A stretch of DNA of 64,000 nt from Misgurnus anguillicaudatus (Eukaryota; Chordata; Actinopteri; Cypriniformes; Cobitidae), in contig NC_073355.2 of assembly GCF_027580225.2 (NCBI RefSeq), positions 20,767,501 through 20,831,500 of the forward strand, read 5' to 3'. How positions within the stretch are numbered: the first letter of the stretch is position 1; each line of letters starts with the position of its first letter. The notes beneath the pieces were generated by a model that had not been told where the DNA came from, did not search any database, and saw only the letters and a program-made list of their open reading frames with translations. Shown here in pieces: positions 14,301 through 24,339 of this stretch. Position numbers and translations under genes: made by a program.

Positions 14301-14883
14301 TTTGTAAAAAAAACACAACCGTTTGAAAATCGGTAGAAAATTGAGCAAGTTATTGTCATTTAAAAGTACCTGCACCATTAAACTCAATGATACGAGTGAG
14401 CGAGCTGTCTGAGGTAAGATGGCCGCCAGGTGATGACATTAGAGACTCTGCCGTAACACATCTAGCCTTTATACATATCTATGACTTCAACTACTATGCA
14501 TGCAAATAGTGTATGCTTAAATATTTGTGTTGTATTTCAGGACTGCATGGTGCGTAAAAAGCTGACCCTGGTGCAGGATGCCCTAGCTGCCCTCAATAGG
14601 ACCCAGTTTCCCCTGGAGGATCTGTTAAAGAGACCCTTACCTGAAGGAGTGGATCCACTACACCTGGAGCACTACCTGTCTCAAAATGATTTCAAGGTTA
14701 ACAACACATTCACAACCATGTCTATTATCACTTATATATCCATAGTTTTCTTATATTCATCTTGGAAAGGTTTAAGTCACTGCTCTGTTTATTTAACAGG
14801 TTGCTTTGGGAATGACGTGGAATGAATACAACTGCCTATCAGATGAACAAAAAATGAACCTCAAGAAAAGCAAAGGACTTTGA
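462..14883 (+). CDS. svil: Supervillin-like protein, 3' part of gene (26 exons)
   Basis: Actin- and myosin-II-associated membrane-cytoskeleton linker of the villin/gelsolin superfamily. Exons read from the sequence: 462-496, 1358-1419, 3190-3332, 3439-3673, 4805-5352, 5467-5554, 5673-5720, 5929-5997, 7368-7442, 7705-7913, 7996-8147 (or 8150), 8228-8335, 8549-8685, 8963-9110, 9214-9359, 10672-10841, 11001-11139, 11257-11557, 11640-11849, 11988-12195, 12315-12448, 12695-12850, 13011-13139, 13248-13360, 14541-14696, 14800-14883. All junctions keep one frame (about 1333 residues). Phrases such as WLYLWHG-type gelsolin cores, [12 protein letters not shown] and [11 protein letters not shown] match supervillin as I know it. 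The first visible exon enters mid-codon, so upstream exons lie outside the window. Fish have several supervillin paralogues; I cannot tell which this is. Donors of exons 5, 10, 16 and 19 are weak and the least certain. Confidence 0.9.
1662..2163. mobile_element. Fold-back MITE in supervillin intron 2
   Basis: About 500 bp. The left end ATTTATTTGTGTCTAAGGCA is mirrored at 2144-2163, and arms of repeated TTTTTCGTGyCACT-like phrases flank a GGGGTTGGGGTTAGA / TCTAACCCCAACCCC core. No coding capacity. Non-autonomous DNA element; superfamily not assigned. Confidence 0.75.
2336..2645. repeat. Dispersed fish repeat, one terminus visible
   Basis: Ends in a tract reading ATGACTGGTTTTGTGGTCCA then GGGTCAC, which I recognise as the terminus of a very common cyprinid DNA repeat. 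The matching left terminus is not visible, so this is a partial copy. Confidence 0.5.
3784..4673. mobile_element. Fold-back DNA element filling supervillin intron 4
   Basis: About 890 bp with long imperfect inverted arms: AAGGATTAGTCAATTTTCTT at the left and its mirror at 4654-4673. Inner arms match as well (accatgtcatccaaaatg against cattttggatgacatggt). Non-coding; ORFs here are incidental. Confidence 0.8.
5673..7442 (+). CDS. svil: Three small phase-0 exons of supervillin (possible cassettes)
   Basis: Exons 5673-5720 (48 nt), 5929-5997 (69 nt) and 7368-7442 (75 nt) each start and end between codons, with clear AG acceptors and GT donors. Each could be skipped alone or together without a frame change. 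Mammalian supervillin makes a muscle form (archvillin) by including extra exons in its N-terminal half; whether these are equivalent is inference. Confidence 0.65.
6065..6382. mobile_element. MITE in supervillin intron 8
   Basis: Starts AAAGGGATAGTTCACC and ends GGTGGACTATCCCTTT, the typical ends of an abundant cyprinid MITE family. 318 bp, no ORF of note. Confidence 0.75.
6433..6948. repeat. Imperfect palindrome, AT-rich, intron 8
   Basis: TATGGAAGGTAATTT at the left is mirrored by AAATTACCTTCCATA at the right. Both arms contain TTAATTAATTAA runs and AAATTGCAAAATAT against its complement. Probably another fold-back element; no target duplication was found. Confidence 0.6.
7015..7262. mobile_element. 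hAT-type MITE in supervillin intron 8
   Basis: Terminal inverted repeats CAGTGGTTCTCAAACT and AGTTTGAGAACCACTG. The flanking 8-mers tactagat (7007-7014) and aactagat (7263-7270) differ at one base, fitting a hAT 8-bp target duplication. Confidence 0.85.
8228..13360 (+). CDS. svil: Supervillin gelsolin-like repeat block (exons 12-24)
   Basis: About 660 residues (roughly 555-1254 of the visible chain). Cores recognisable in order: [19 protein letters not shown] (exon 13); [11 protein letters not shown] (14); [16 protein letters not shown] (16); [10 protein letters not shown] (17); [19 protein letters not shown] and [11 protein letters not shown] (18-19); [17 protein letters not shown] and [13 protein letters not shown] (20); [18 protein letters not shown] (21-22); [15 protein letters not shown] and [11 protein letters not shown] (23); [14 protein letters not shown] (24). 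The repeated LYLWHG/VYLWQ pattern is the gelsolin-repeat beta-strand signature. In supervillin these repeats serve protein interactions rather than calcium-dependent severing (family knowledge). Confidence 0.9.
9111..9213 (+). other. GC-AG intron in supervillin
   Basis: The exon ends CAATATAAAG and the intron begins GCAAGA, with CAG at 9211-9213. Only this boundary keeps the frame (GGQTQYK then GPDGADDD), and no GT in the vicinity does. AG|GCAAG is the usual context of functional GC donors. Confidence 0.75.
9526..10485. mobile_element. TIR-bounded element in supervillin intron 15
   Basis: AGAGCTGCAGGGATGAC at 9526 is mirrored by GTCATCCCTGCAGCTCT ending at 10485. 960 bp, no coding region seen. 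It makes up most of the 1.3-kb intron between exons 15 and 16. Confidence 0.7.
13462..13912. mobile_element. TTAA-flanked MITE (piggyBac-like) in intron 24
   Basis: TTAA at both edges (13462-13465 and 13909-13912). Inverted termini CTCTTTCCCCGCCAatg and its mirror ggCGGGGAAAGAG. TTAA target duplication is the piggyBac hallmark; the assignment is by ends only. Confidence 0.75.
14019..14483. mobile_element. Palindromic MITE with perfect 8-bp duplication, intron 24
   Basis: Inverted ends CATAGATATGTATAAAGGCT and its mirror, flanked by ACTTCAAC at 14011-14018 and 14484-14491. Arms continue inward (GTACTTTTAAACGACTATAA against its near-complement). The 8-bp duplication suggests a hAT relative. 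Confidence 0.85.
14541..14883 (+). CDS. svil: Supervillin villin-headpiece domain and stop
   Basis: Exon 25 encodes [20 protein letters not shown], the N-terminal subdomain of the headpiece. Exon 26 encodes 27 residues from [10 protein letters not shown] to NLKKSKGL, then TGA at 14881-14883. Compared with the usual headpiece, the Trp of the hydrophobic cap (LPLWKQ-type) is replaced by LSDEQK, the MTR arginine is Trp, and the chain ends at Leu without the usual final Phe. The frame is otherwise intact and the stop fits the family's normal end. Confidence 0.9.
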
Positions 14884-15304
14884 TCTGATGGAAAAGCGCT
14901 GTGATCTGATGTCAACAGAAACAAAATGTTCTTGTAAAATGATGACAATCCCATGTACAGTACAGTGTAATTGTGAGTGTGTTACACAGTGAGTGAGTTT
15001 TCTTTCAGCCTGTTTATATAACGTCCAGCACTCATTTTTGGCCAAAGCTCTGTGCTTACAGCTACAGTAGACTGAACTGTTTACTCTTTACTATTACTTT
15101 GATAAATAGCTGCCATGTTTTCTTTGTGATTTCTTTCTTCCCCTCCTCCATCCTTCAGTGCAGCTGTTTCTGCTCTCACTCGTTCTTTATCTCTCCTGTC
15201 TGCCATCAGTCTCCTCTTTAAACACAAGCAGCACATGTGAATATGAGGCGTGGGTGATTTCCTTAACTTTCAGCTGAATTTAGTAATGCTTATTTTGAAA
15301 TAAA
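14884..15304 (+). promoter_or_regulatory. Supervillin 3' UTR with AATAAA signal
   Basis: No repeat or coding pattern follows the stop until AATAAA at 15299-15304. Cleavage would fall near 15315-15330, giving a 3' UTR of about 440 nt. Confidence 0.65.
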
Positions 15305-15539
15305 AACACATCACGTATTTGCACTGTGAAACTTGTAGTATTTATCTTGACGCACCTCAAATACATAAACACAATGAGAATTAAAGCAGCAATAAAAGAG
15401 AAACATCGATACATCAGTAACAAAAATGCTTGCAAACCGAGACGAAAAGGAATCGAAAGTGGAAATGCTGACACAGATTCAAACAAACATGCCATTTTCT
15501 AATATATTCTTATGCAAGTGAATAATACATAATTGATAA

Positions 15540-15542
<3 letters not shown>

Positions 15543-15628
<86 letters not shown>
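15543..15628. repeat. (GT)n(GA)n microsatellite
   Basis: About 41 bases of GT repeats pass directly into about 45 bases of GA repeats, just beyond the supervillin 3' end. Confidence 0.95.
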
Positions 15629-15630
<2 letters not shown>

Positions 15631-15649
15631 CAATTGAAAAAAAGAAAAC

Positions 15650-16430
15650 ACAAATATGATTTGTGTTTATATGTGTAATACCAACTTGATCTCACAGGTA
15701 TGTGTACGCATTTCACAAGGTACCTTATTTGTATAAATTTGTACGACATAATTCATACAAAAATGTACATAAGGAAAAGGCATCAAAGAAACCCCGCCTC
15801 TAAACCCAGCTTCATTCAGTCAAATTGCACAAAAACATACAAACGCACTTTAAAAAAAATTCTGGGGCCTTATTTATAAAGCATACTTAAAAAATCCACG
15901 ACAATGTTTTTATAAAAATGGTCTTTGACGTGGAAACGTGCTTAGAGGCACATGGTCTAAGCTGATGTACGCACTTCTGCTTGTCCGATTGCTGCAGGTT
16001 TTTGGAAAATAAGCCATTTTTTGCTGTTTTAAAAGGATTTAAACATTACAGGTGATCTTTTATATGTCAATGGCATTAATCAAGCATTTGTTCTATAAAT
16101 AACACGTATGCGCTCTTGAGAATTGATAATTCAAGTTGATTTCTACACAGCACTTTATAAATGGTTGCCTTACAATTTTAGTATAACTTCAACTTTTTTT
16201 CTTGACTGTTAGCAATGAGTTGCTGTAGTTAAAAAATTTAATTAGCTTAAGTTATTTCAACTTTATTTTATAAGTTACTGCAACTCCTCGGTAATCAATA
16301 TAAACAATAGAACTGTATTTTGAAATAACTTGTAAATTTAAGTTGGTTATATTTAAAATTGTAAGGGAACCAATAATTTTTACAGTGTGTGATCGTACAA
16401 ACACATACAAATTCACCACCTTGTAAATGC
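15650..16430. other. Intergenic, partial fold-back sequence
   Basis: TTTGTACGACATAATTCATACAAA-type motifs near 15740 recur in mirrored form near 16390-16440 (cgtacaaacacatacaaattcac). I see no gene; probably an eroded MITE. Confidence 0.35.
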
Positions 16431-16971
16431 AACATATCCTCTTTGGGATATAATTTTGCTGTAATGACATGCATTTGGATATGATGAGTTTAAACTGCCA
16501 GCCCTGCAAAAAAACAAACAAAAAAAAAAAACAATAGACACCATCACAGAAATTCTACTGTATTGGTTTTATTGGGAATTGTATTGGTTCTAATGGAATA
16601 GGGCCCAAAACACACAATGGTTCCTATTGATATTTTAATGGAAACCATTAGAATTTTGTGTAATGGTTTTATTGTTTTTTTCAGCAGGGAGGATTCATTG
16701 TATTTTATTATACATTACACTATTTAGGCATTTAGAGCAAATAACGTACCCATTTATTTTTTACATGATATAAAACACAGCATACAAAACAATCACAACT
16801 TTTTTCAACAAGTTCTTAAAATATTCCAAGTGTACTGAGGCCAAACGATCGATTTGTATGAAGAAAAGACCCAAAACTGATCCACCGTAGAATCAGTATT
16901 CTGTGTATACTGATTCAAAAACTGCCGCCAGAAGAAGCGATTATACGTCTTCTTTAATTGTGAAGTAGCAT

Positions 16972-17590
16972 TAGGCTTGTTCGACTTTGTGCGGCGCCAC
17001 AAGAACCGACAGCCAGATGATGTCAAAGTATCGCGACTCGCGAGAGCAAGACAAAATTAGACTTCATATGATTTCTCTAACGCTGGATTTCCACCAACTG
17101 CGGCTGCAGATCGGCTCCGCTTCGTTACGGCTTTGCACTCCGCCAATACCCACCAGTTCTGTATTTGTTGCAGAGCGGCTGCGTGCTGAAGTGACGAGGA
17201 CCCATGAGGTCTCTCAAATTCACGTGATGATCGCGCAATATCTAGTTCTGTCTCCGCCCCTTATGACGTTAAATAATGACGTTTTGCTGGACCAGCCCAG
17301 ATCATGACACAAGAATTCAGGTATGATCACACGATATAGTCATGGCTCCGCCCTGTGGAGCTGTGCAGCATCCGGCAAAAATAGAAGCTCTGCGTATTTT
17401 GTTCTGGAGGGCTACGGATGGCCGGAGCTGTGATGGATTCGAAACGCAGTCAGTGGAAAACAGACATTGACTTGAATGGAAACTGATTGACTTCCACAGC
17501 GGATCCGCAGCCGTTCTGCAGTCGGTGGAAATCCAGCGTTATCGTTCTTGCGGTACTTTGACGTCATCCGGCTGTTGGAAGAAGCTTATT
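16972..17590. mobile_element. MITE copy interrupted by a second MITE
   Basis: The left part TAGGCTTGTTCG...CAGCCAGATGATGTCAAAGT and right part CTTTGACGTCATCCGGCTG match the intact copy at 18151-18304. A different palindromic element sits between them (17079-17540). Confidence 0.65.
17079..17540. mobile_element. Nested fold-back MITE
   Basis: AACGCTGGATTTCCACC at the left is mirrored by GGTGGAAATCCAGCGTT at the right. Arms continue with GCGGCTGCAGA and its complement. About 460 bp, GC-richer than its surroundings. Confidence 0.8.
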
Positions 17591-17624
17591 GGCTCTTATG
17601 TGTCTCGTGACCGATTGCATCATT

Positions 17625-18148
17625 AGGGTCTGATCACACCAAAAGCGTTTATGGCAGTTGCAGGCGCCTTTTTTGAATGATATTCTATGGGCAAGGAACG
17701 TTTGCGTGCTGTTTATGCGCCGAGCGCCTTGCGTTTTATGCCGCCAGCAACAGCACGTGCTTTTGAAGTAGTGCTGAGAGCGGAAAATCAGCCGACGTCA
17801 TTTGCGTCTTTCCATTGTCCAATCGAATGAGGGGAGCTTACGTTGTGGTGAGGGAAGTTTACAGTTGCTTTGAAGAACCAGACTCCACTCGCTCACTCTC
17901 TCCTGCGTGTTTATGCACCTCTCACCCTCAAACAAGGTCAGAGCAAGCGCCCTCTTTTTAAAGTTTCTGCTAAAATGACAGTTAACAGCAAAAGAGCGCT
18001 CATGCTTCAATATTTGATTGACAAGACAGCTGACTCGGTGGTTGCCTAGCAATATAAAAAGCCGCGTCGCAGTGCTCTTTTAAAAAAAAAAGGCAGTGCG
18101 TCGCGCCTTGCGTTGCCAAGCGTTTAAAGTGTTTGGTGTGATTAACCC
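17625..18148. mobile_element. MITE with GATCACACCAAAAGCGTTT ends
   Basis: Left end gggtctGATCACACCaaaagcg; right end cgtttaaagtgtttGGTGTGATtaaccc. Inner arms share GCGCCTTGCGTT phrases. No coding sequence. Confidence 0.7.
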
Positions 18149-18150
18149 CT

Positions 18151-18304
18151 TAGGCTTGTTCGAGTTCATGCGGCGCTGCAAGAACAGACAGCCAGATGAT
18201 GTCAAAGTTTTGCGAGAGCAATTTAAAAGCAAACTACTCCGTATGATTTCGCCATACTTTGACGTCATCCGGCTGCCGATTCTTGCAGCGTGGCATGAAG
18301 CCTA
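18151..18304. mobile_element. Short palindromic MITE, intact copy
   Basis: TAGGCTTGTTCGAGTTCATG at the left pairs with CATGAAGCCTA at the right, and AGATGATGTCAAAG pairs with CTTTGACGTCATC. 154 bp; same family as the split copy at 16972. Confidence 0.75.
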
Positions 18305-19900
18305 ATACGTTGGCTATGAAACTGAAGCGCTATTGGCTGTCGTAAGCGACTGCATGATGATCTATGTTCCGGTTTATATTTTAATGAGGTCGGACTGTTT
18401 GCGTTGCATTCATGGATTTCTTGATATAAATTTATCCTATGGCTTCAGTTCACAAGGTTTGCAACCCAAATTTGTTTGTAATACTTTTACTGCTGTTTTT
18501 TTGTTTGGACATGCAATAGAGGGTCAGTGTCTGAAAGGAGTGGTGGGAACTTGGGGCATGTAGCAGGGCCAAGGTCTCAGTGTTATGCTGGATTTGGGAG
18601 TATAAGCTAATTTGCAGACTAATATCTGTCCATCTAGGTTTACCTAGCAACTTCACTGCTGAATTTTATTGCTGAATTTTATTTGCTGAATTTTATTGCT
18701 GAAGGGGTACCTAGTATCGTCCCATCTTGGTTTTAGGCCTGAATGTTGTATTTTTTATATAAAAACCATTTGCCCTGGCACAATGCTATGTTGTCTGACC
18801 CCCTCTAGAGGAATTTTTACAGCATTCTGAACCTGATTTTGCTATTTTTGTACTGCTTCAGTCAAAGCCATACAGTATTCCAAAAGGGAATGTGACATTA
18901 AATGTACATTTACTTCTGCAAGGTCTGAAGTTCCTGGCAGCTATGCCATTGAATCCCCAAAAACCTACAGACTTCCTGACATACCTGACCAGTAAAGTAT
19001 GTACCCTGATCAGAATCAATAATGTTTTATTTAATCTGGAATGATGTCTCGAACCAGCATATTATAGCCATAAAGGCAGCAAAGCCTTTCTTTATGGGGA
19101 AAACCTTTACACCAAACGAGAAAATGTATCAGTTAAAACATCTTGATAACCCTTGTGTTTAGGTGTAAGGTTATGAAGTCACACTGCAATTCACGAAACA
19201 GCCCTGAGGTGTTCTGATAGAATTGGGGGTGCCGAAGTGTGTTTTTGCCAAGTTACGCATCCGCAAACAATTTCTTTGACATGTTTCCTAAAACCCCTCG
19301 CCCACCAATTTGCATTAAAATGTGAACAGATTTAAAAAACGCCTAAGTGTCCGACACTGTGTATCTGTGTGACCAAATAGAGAAAAGGATTTAGGAGTTA
19401 CGAATCGGTGTTAAAATCTCCAAATATTGTCATCTGCCAATTTGCAACTATTTTCAATCCATTATCATTTCTCCTCTCGGGAGCATTGATTTTGCATCTC
19501 AGCTATATCTGTGAGCTGTGAGTGTTTTGTCACCATAGATGACACATTTGAGCAGGAGTTTGGTCAGCAGCTGCCTGGTCAGCAAGTCCCTTTAATCTCA
19601 CTAGAATCTCCCTTCAGGTGGGCTTTTACCGCAACCTGTTCCGGGACGTCTTAGAAAACCTCTCTGCTGCCAACCTGCTCGAGAGTTATGCACAGCTCCC
19701 CAGGCCTAACAAAAAATTCATATACATGTTAGCTGTTTTGTTACTAGCCAATTCACATGTTTTTTTTTTGTGATTTAGCCTTTCATTTCCCTTTTGTCCA
19801 CAAAAGATGAACATCAGTGTATAAAATCAAATTGGAATTTTGAACTGGCAAATTGTCTAAGTATTCATCAACACTTAATGTTTGTATAATCTCTACACAG
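18305..19900. other. Intergenic, no gene seen
   Basis: No ORF with family resemblance and no clear TIRs. The right part may be eroded sequence downstream of the pol remnant described next (minus strand), but I cannot read a continuous frame. Confidence 0.4.
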
Positions 19901-19929
19901 AAAATATGGTTATCAAATGGTTATCTTTT

Positions 19930-20570
19930 GACCAAGCCAGGCCAAATACATTGCCTGAATCGCTCGTAAACACGGCCCCCAGCTTTGTAAATCAAAGTCA
20001 AGTTGTTGTGAATAATACCCATACAGGCTTATTTTGATCTATCCATTCTTGTATGAAAACAGATGTCATATAACCTTTTGTTAATTTACATGCAATGTAA
20101 AAGACTTACTGTGATCAATCATACCAAGTGCAGGAGCTTCGCATAAGGCTTCTTTCAATCCCTCAAAAGCTATTTTAGCTGCAGGAGTCCAGTTAACTGA
20201 GTCTTGGGGCTTTGGATTACCTTTTAACAAATTGTTTAAGGGTTGTGATTTTTCTCCATACCCTTCAATCCAATTACGACTGTAATTACATAAACCCAAA
20301 AAAAGATCTCAGCTCTCGAATAGTTGTTAATAGATGTTTTTTTTAATTGCCTCACAGCTACTAAGTGATATTTGCCTTTTACCCTGCAATACACTTTGAC
20401 CCAAATAGGTTACTTCTGGCAAAGTTAAGCTTTTTTTTAGGGTTTGCTTTGTGATCTTTATTGTACAAGAAATCAAGCAGCCGCTTGACGTCTCTCTCAA
20501 GTTCAGTTTTGTCTTCTGAACAAATCAAAATATCATTAATATATGACTGATGTTAAATCAAAATGTCTTT
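19930..20570 (-). pseudogene. Endogenous retrovirus pol remnant (RT to RNase H)
   Basis: Read right to left: a reverse-transcriptase catalytic box reading YINDILIC (20521-20543; the first Asp of the usual YxDD is Asn), then thumb/connection-like sequence with LLKGNP and WTPAAKIAFEGLKEAL (20081-20299), then eroded RNase H-like sequence with stops and frame changes. The pattern resembles gamma/epsilon-type fish ERVs rather than Gypsy. Broken; no intact protein is possible. Confidence 0.7.
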
Positions 20571-20791
20571 GATGTCTTAAATGTCTTTTGCAAAGACTGC
20601 TGGTATATTGTTGACCTTAATTGTAAATGCAAATAATGATAGAATTGTGTTTCTCTGAGAAATGTCAAACTTTCTCCTGTCGCTCCTGTAACATGAATAG
20701 TTTCGTTTCTGATGTTAAAGAACCTTCTGTAAGAAAATCAGATAGAAAGATTGTTATCTCTGCTTCTCATCAATGAGAAGATAAAGATTTT

Positions 20792-21729
20792 TAGAGATGC
20801 TCCGATCAGCATTTTTGGGGCGATCACCGATTACCGATCACCAAAATCATGATCTGTCGATCAGTGCCGATCACAGAATGGCAGTGGAATGGGAATCTTT
20901 TATCTATAATCTAGCAGAGTTTGCACCATTTGTAGAAATGAAATTAACTATAAATTAGGTGTATTATTGTTTTAATAAGAGAATCAAATAAATAAGCACA
21001 ACAAATATTTCTTCTTGCAAAGAGAAATGTAATATGCCTTTAAAAAGGTTTATGTCTGTTAAAAGTGATTAAAATAAAACACTTCACAGTCTTTACTGTA
21101 TGAATTAAATATACACGCATTCGTATGAAGTACAACAGTTTTTCACTGATGAGCACAGAGTAATTTTATTGAGAGATGAATTAGGATACTGTAGTTTTAA
21201 GACGTGGGAGAGATCATTCTCTTCACGTGCACTGATGACAGGCTGCTGTGTATGCGTGCGGCGGGTGTCCGCAAACAAGAGCAGCTGTGAGGAAAATGGA
21301 AGTTTAAACCTTCAAAACTTTAAAACGAATGCAAGTAATAAACTTTCGGCATGAGGATGCAATTGTCCGTGATAGATATGTGTTGTATACGCTGATGTGA
21401 AGACGCATTGCGCTGAGGACCAGAGCGCGTCCTCATAGTCCGCAAACAAGAGCAGCTGTGAGGAAAATGGAAGTTTAAACCTTCAAAACTTTAAAACGAA
21501 TGCAAGTAATAAACTTTCGGCATGAGGATGCAATTGTCCGCGATAGATAAAAAATGCTTGCACTGTGTAAAATGGTCTCTTATTGCAGCCGTATCAGGAA
21601 CGCTATGATGACAAAAGTAAACAGAAAAATCGGCTCATGAGATCGGCAAATTTAGCGAGTGCCGATCGCGTCATTTAATGTCGTTATCGGCCGATTACGA
21701 TCGGCGGCCGATCGATCGGAGCATCACTA
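20792..21729. mobile_element. hAT-type element with perfect target duplication
   Basis: Ends TAGAGATGCTCCGATC and GATCGGAGCATCACTA, flanked by AAGATTTT on both sides (20784-20791 and 21730-21737). About 940 bp, non-coding. Inserted beside the ERV pol remnant. Confidence 0.9.
21267..21549. repeat. 112-bp direct repeat inside the hAT element
   Basis: 21267-21378 recurs at 21438-21549 (gtccgcaaacaagagcagct to gatagata) with almost no differences, offset 171 bp. A recent internal tandem duplication. Confidence 0.9.
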
Positions 21730-22789
21730 AAGATTTTATAATTTATTTAAATAATCTATTTAAAATATGGACCCTAACATATAGAGTAGGCCATTCGGCA
21801 CATAAGCACACTCTCTGTCAGGGTACTGAGAGAGAAGAGAAAAGCTTATCATTGTTTTGTTTTTGCTTCCGCAACTGCTGGAAGAACAGATACAGCGCCT
21901 CACAACCCCTCCTTCGCTCACACAAACGTTCAATGATTCTCAACACTTTCATTTATCCTTCATTTACAACTTACAATTTCATTCCAAACTACTTACTGTT
22001 GTACCTTCCTACACCAAACCAAACCTTAAGATTTTCCATACATCTCTTTCAGCTCTATCGTCAGTTAGACTTTCACTACTCAAAGTTTCACCAAGAACTT
22101 CTTCAAACTTTTTCTGTCTGCTGATGACAGATTGACTGAAACTATGCTGAACCCATTTCTGACCAATAAAGAAAAATAAATCTCTTTCAGAGCTTCTGAT
22201 CTTGGATCTGACATTCCCTACTTCCTCTGACCAATCATACACTTACTCTGACCAATCATATACTTACTTTGAACCCTCAGTTCTGAGAAAAACAGCGCCC
22301 TGTCTTTCACACACACCATTTGTATTTGAACATAAATTTACTGGACATTTTTTGTTTCATTGAAACCCTACTCTACGCTTTATTTCACCGATCAATGTTT
22401 TAGAAAAATATTCTGTGGTTGTACGCCCATTTGGAGCATAATGAAATAGTCCTTTTATCAGACAGTTGTAGTTGCTGTAATCTTAATATTAATTTGAAAG
22501 AATTCAACCACAAACTTATAATCCTGTCCCTTAAATGTTATGTTTATGAAATGCAAAATCAAGACAAACATAACAGAGATAAAAAAAGTTATGGAGGGAA
22601 TGCTGAAGGGGTTAAAAGATAGTTCATCCCGACTCCTCGTTCAGATAGAGACAACAAAAATGTTATTCTATTTTTGCCGACTACTCCAAAACTGTTAGAT
22701 CAGGTCTCCACACCACAGACAAAATAAAAAACAATCCAGCCTCGACCGCCAGATCACGTCAGAAAATATAAATGTATTTTTTTAACAGG

Positions 22790-23480
22790 CTTCTGTCAGT
22801 TAAGAGGTTGATCAATCGTTGCTAGAGGAGAGCAAAAGCAGGACATGAGACAAAGGTTTAGATGATAAAATAGAACAGAGTTTTATTGATAGACAGCTTC
22901 AGTTGCATATGTCTCAATGTTCAAACCTTGTCTAACAAGTCTGAATTCAGCATGCACTGTTATACAAAATGCTTAATAGCAACATCCCACAAACCTTGAG
23001 CTTCCATAAACATTCTCTTTATCTATCTCTTTTAACAGAGAGACAAGACAGCTCGTGAGACTTCACAAATGTGAGACAACTTTAAGACTGAACAACAATA
23101 AAATCAATTAGACATGAAACATAGAAATATAATGAATATATGAATAATATAATAAAATAAAGAAATATAATGAATAAATGAATGAATGAATGAATGAATA
23201 AATGAAAATATAATGATAAAAATGATATGTATGAATAATATAATAAAATAAAGAAATATAATGAATGAATGAATGAATGAATGAATGAATGAATAAATGA
23301 AAATATAATAATAAAAATGATACTAATGAAATTGATAATAATAAAAATAATATTGAATAATCAAATAATCAATTATATGGAAAACTAATGATTATATAAT
23401 GATTATGATAATTATGTAAATAAATGATTAGGAATAAAACTAAAAAACACAATAAAAAAACATTCTGCACGTGAGGATCT
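22790..23480 (-). mobile_element. Possible ERV LTR, minus strand
   Basis: On the minus strand, AATAAA (complement of 22882-22887) is followed by a CT-rich stretch typical of an LTR R-U5 region. It lies upstream, in the right orientation, of the pol remnant at 20.5 kb. No second LTR, ends or primer-binding site could be fixed. Confidence 0.35.
23100..23345. repeat. (AATG)n tandem repeats
   Basis: Two blocks of ATGA units (about 23168-23210 and 23258-23298) within a larger tandem copy that includes TATGAATAATATAATAAAAT. Confidence 0.85.
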
Positions 23481-23919
23481 AAGGTAAGATCCTTCACTAC
23501 CATCCGTGTGTTTGTTGTAGTCCAAGAAAAGAGATTTAAGTTGGAAACAATAACTCATGTCATTGTTTACTTTGGGATTTGTACCTTCGCATATCAGGTG
23601 CTAATACACAGTCACACACGAAAAGATGTGTAAAATCGTGAATCGGACAATATGTGCTTTTTAAAATAGAAAAATAAAATAGCTGCAAGTTAAGTTGAAG
23701 GAAAATAATAACTATGGTCCAGCTGCTTTGTTGCTTATACTTTTTACAAACTTGTTTTTTTTTTTACTTTATTTTAATAGGCATATTCAGAGTGTTCAGC
23801 TGTGATGATCTGTTTTTGAGCTGGTCTTGCTGCAGATTTAACATGGGAAACAGCCGAATATGTCACATATCATCCTGGAGGGAAAAAACAGAACAAAAGA
23901 GATATTGTTATAAATATAG

Positions 23920-24330
23920 CTGCAAGCAGTGATACCAGGGTCAAGCCAAAAAGGGCACAGAATGAAGTTTTGGTAATGACTGTCATGATTTTAGATCTAA
24001 GTTTTCAGTAGATTATGGCAAAATAGCCATTTTTCAAATCTTGAGACCCCTAGGTGGTGCTTTGCCGAAACAATGGATTTTTGCCTCAGGTCATGCTTGT
24101 GATGACACCCACCAAATTTGGTGTAAATATGATAAAGCGATCCTAAGATATACCCTCAAAAATAGCCATTTTCAAATCTTGTGACCACTAGGTGGCGCTG
24201 TGACGAAACGTTGCATGCACCCTCAGTTCATGACTGTTATGACATATCATGTCTAACGTCAATACGCAAAAGTTTTGCGGAGATATAGTCTCAAATCCAT
24301 TTCGGTTTGCTCGCCATCATATTCGCTGAT
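23920..24330. repeat. Dispersed repeat related to the Ig-array spacer
   Basis: Begins TATAGCTGCAAGCAGTGATA, a common fish repeat start. It contains two copies of a module ending ACTAGGTGGCGCTGTGACGA (or a variant) and CATGCACCCTCAG, the same module found in every spacer of the Ig array. Confidence 0.65.
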
Positions 24331-24339
24331 GTGCTATCA

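Noticed and set aside
15280..15495. Minus-strand ORF with a transmembrane-like stretch, considered as a membrane exon for the Ig gene
   Set aside because: It overlaps the supervillin 3' UTR, has no good acceptor, and lies over 10 kb beyond the last V exon; AT-rich antisense sequence often looks hydrophobic.
22009..22242. Minus-strand ORF considered as ERV gag
   Set aside because: Position fits, but no gag motif (no major homology region or zinc knuckle) can be seen.
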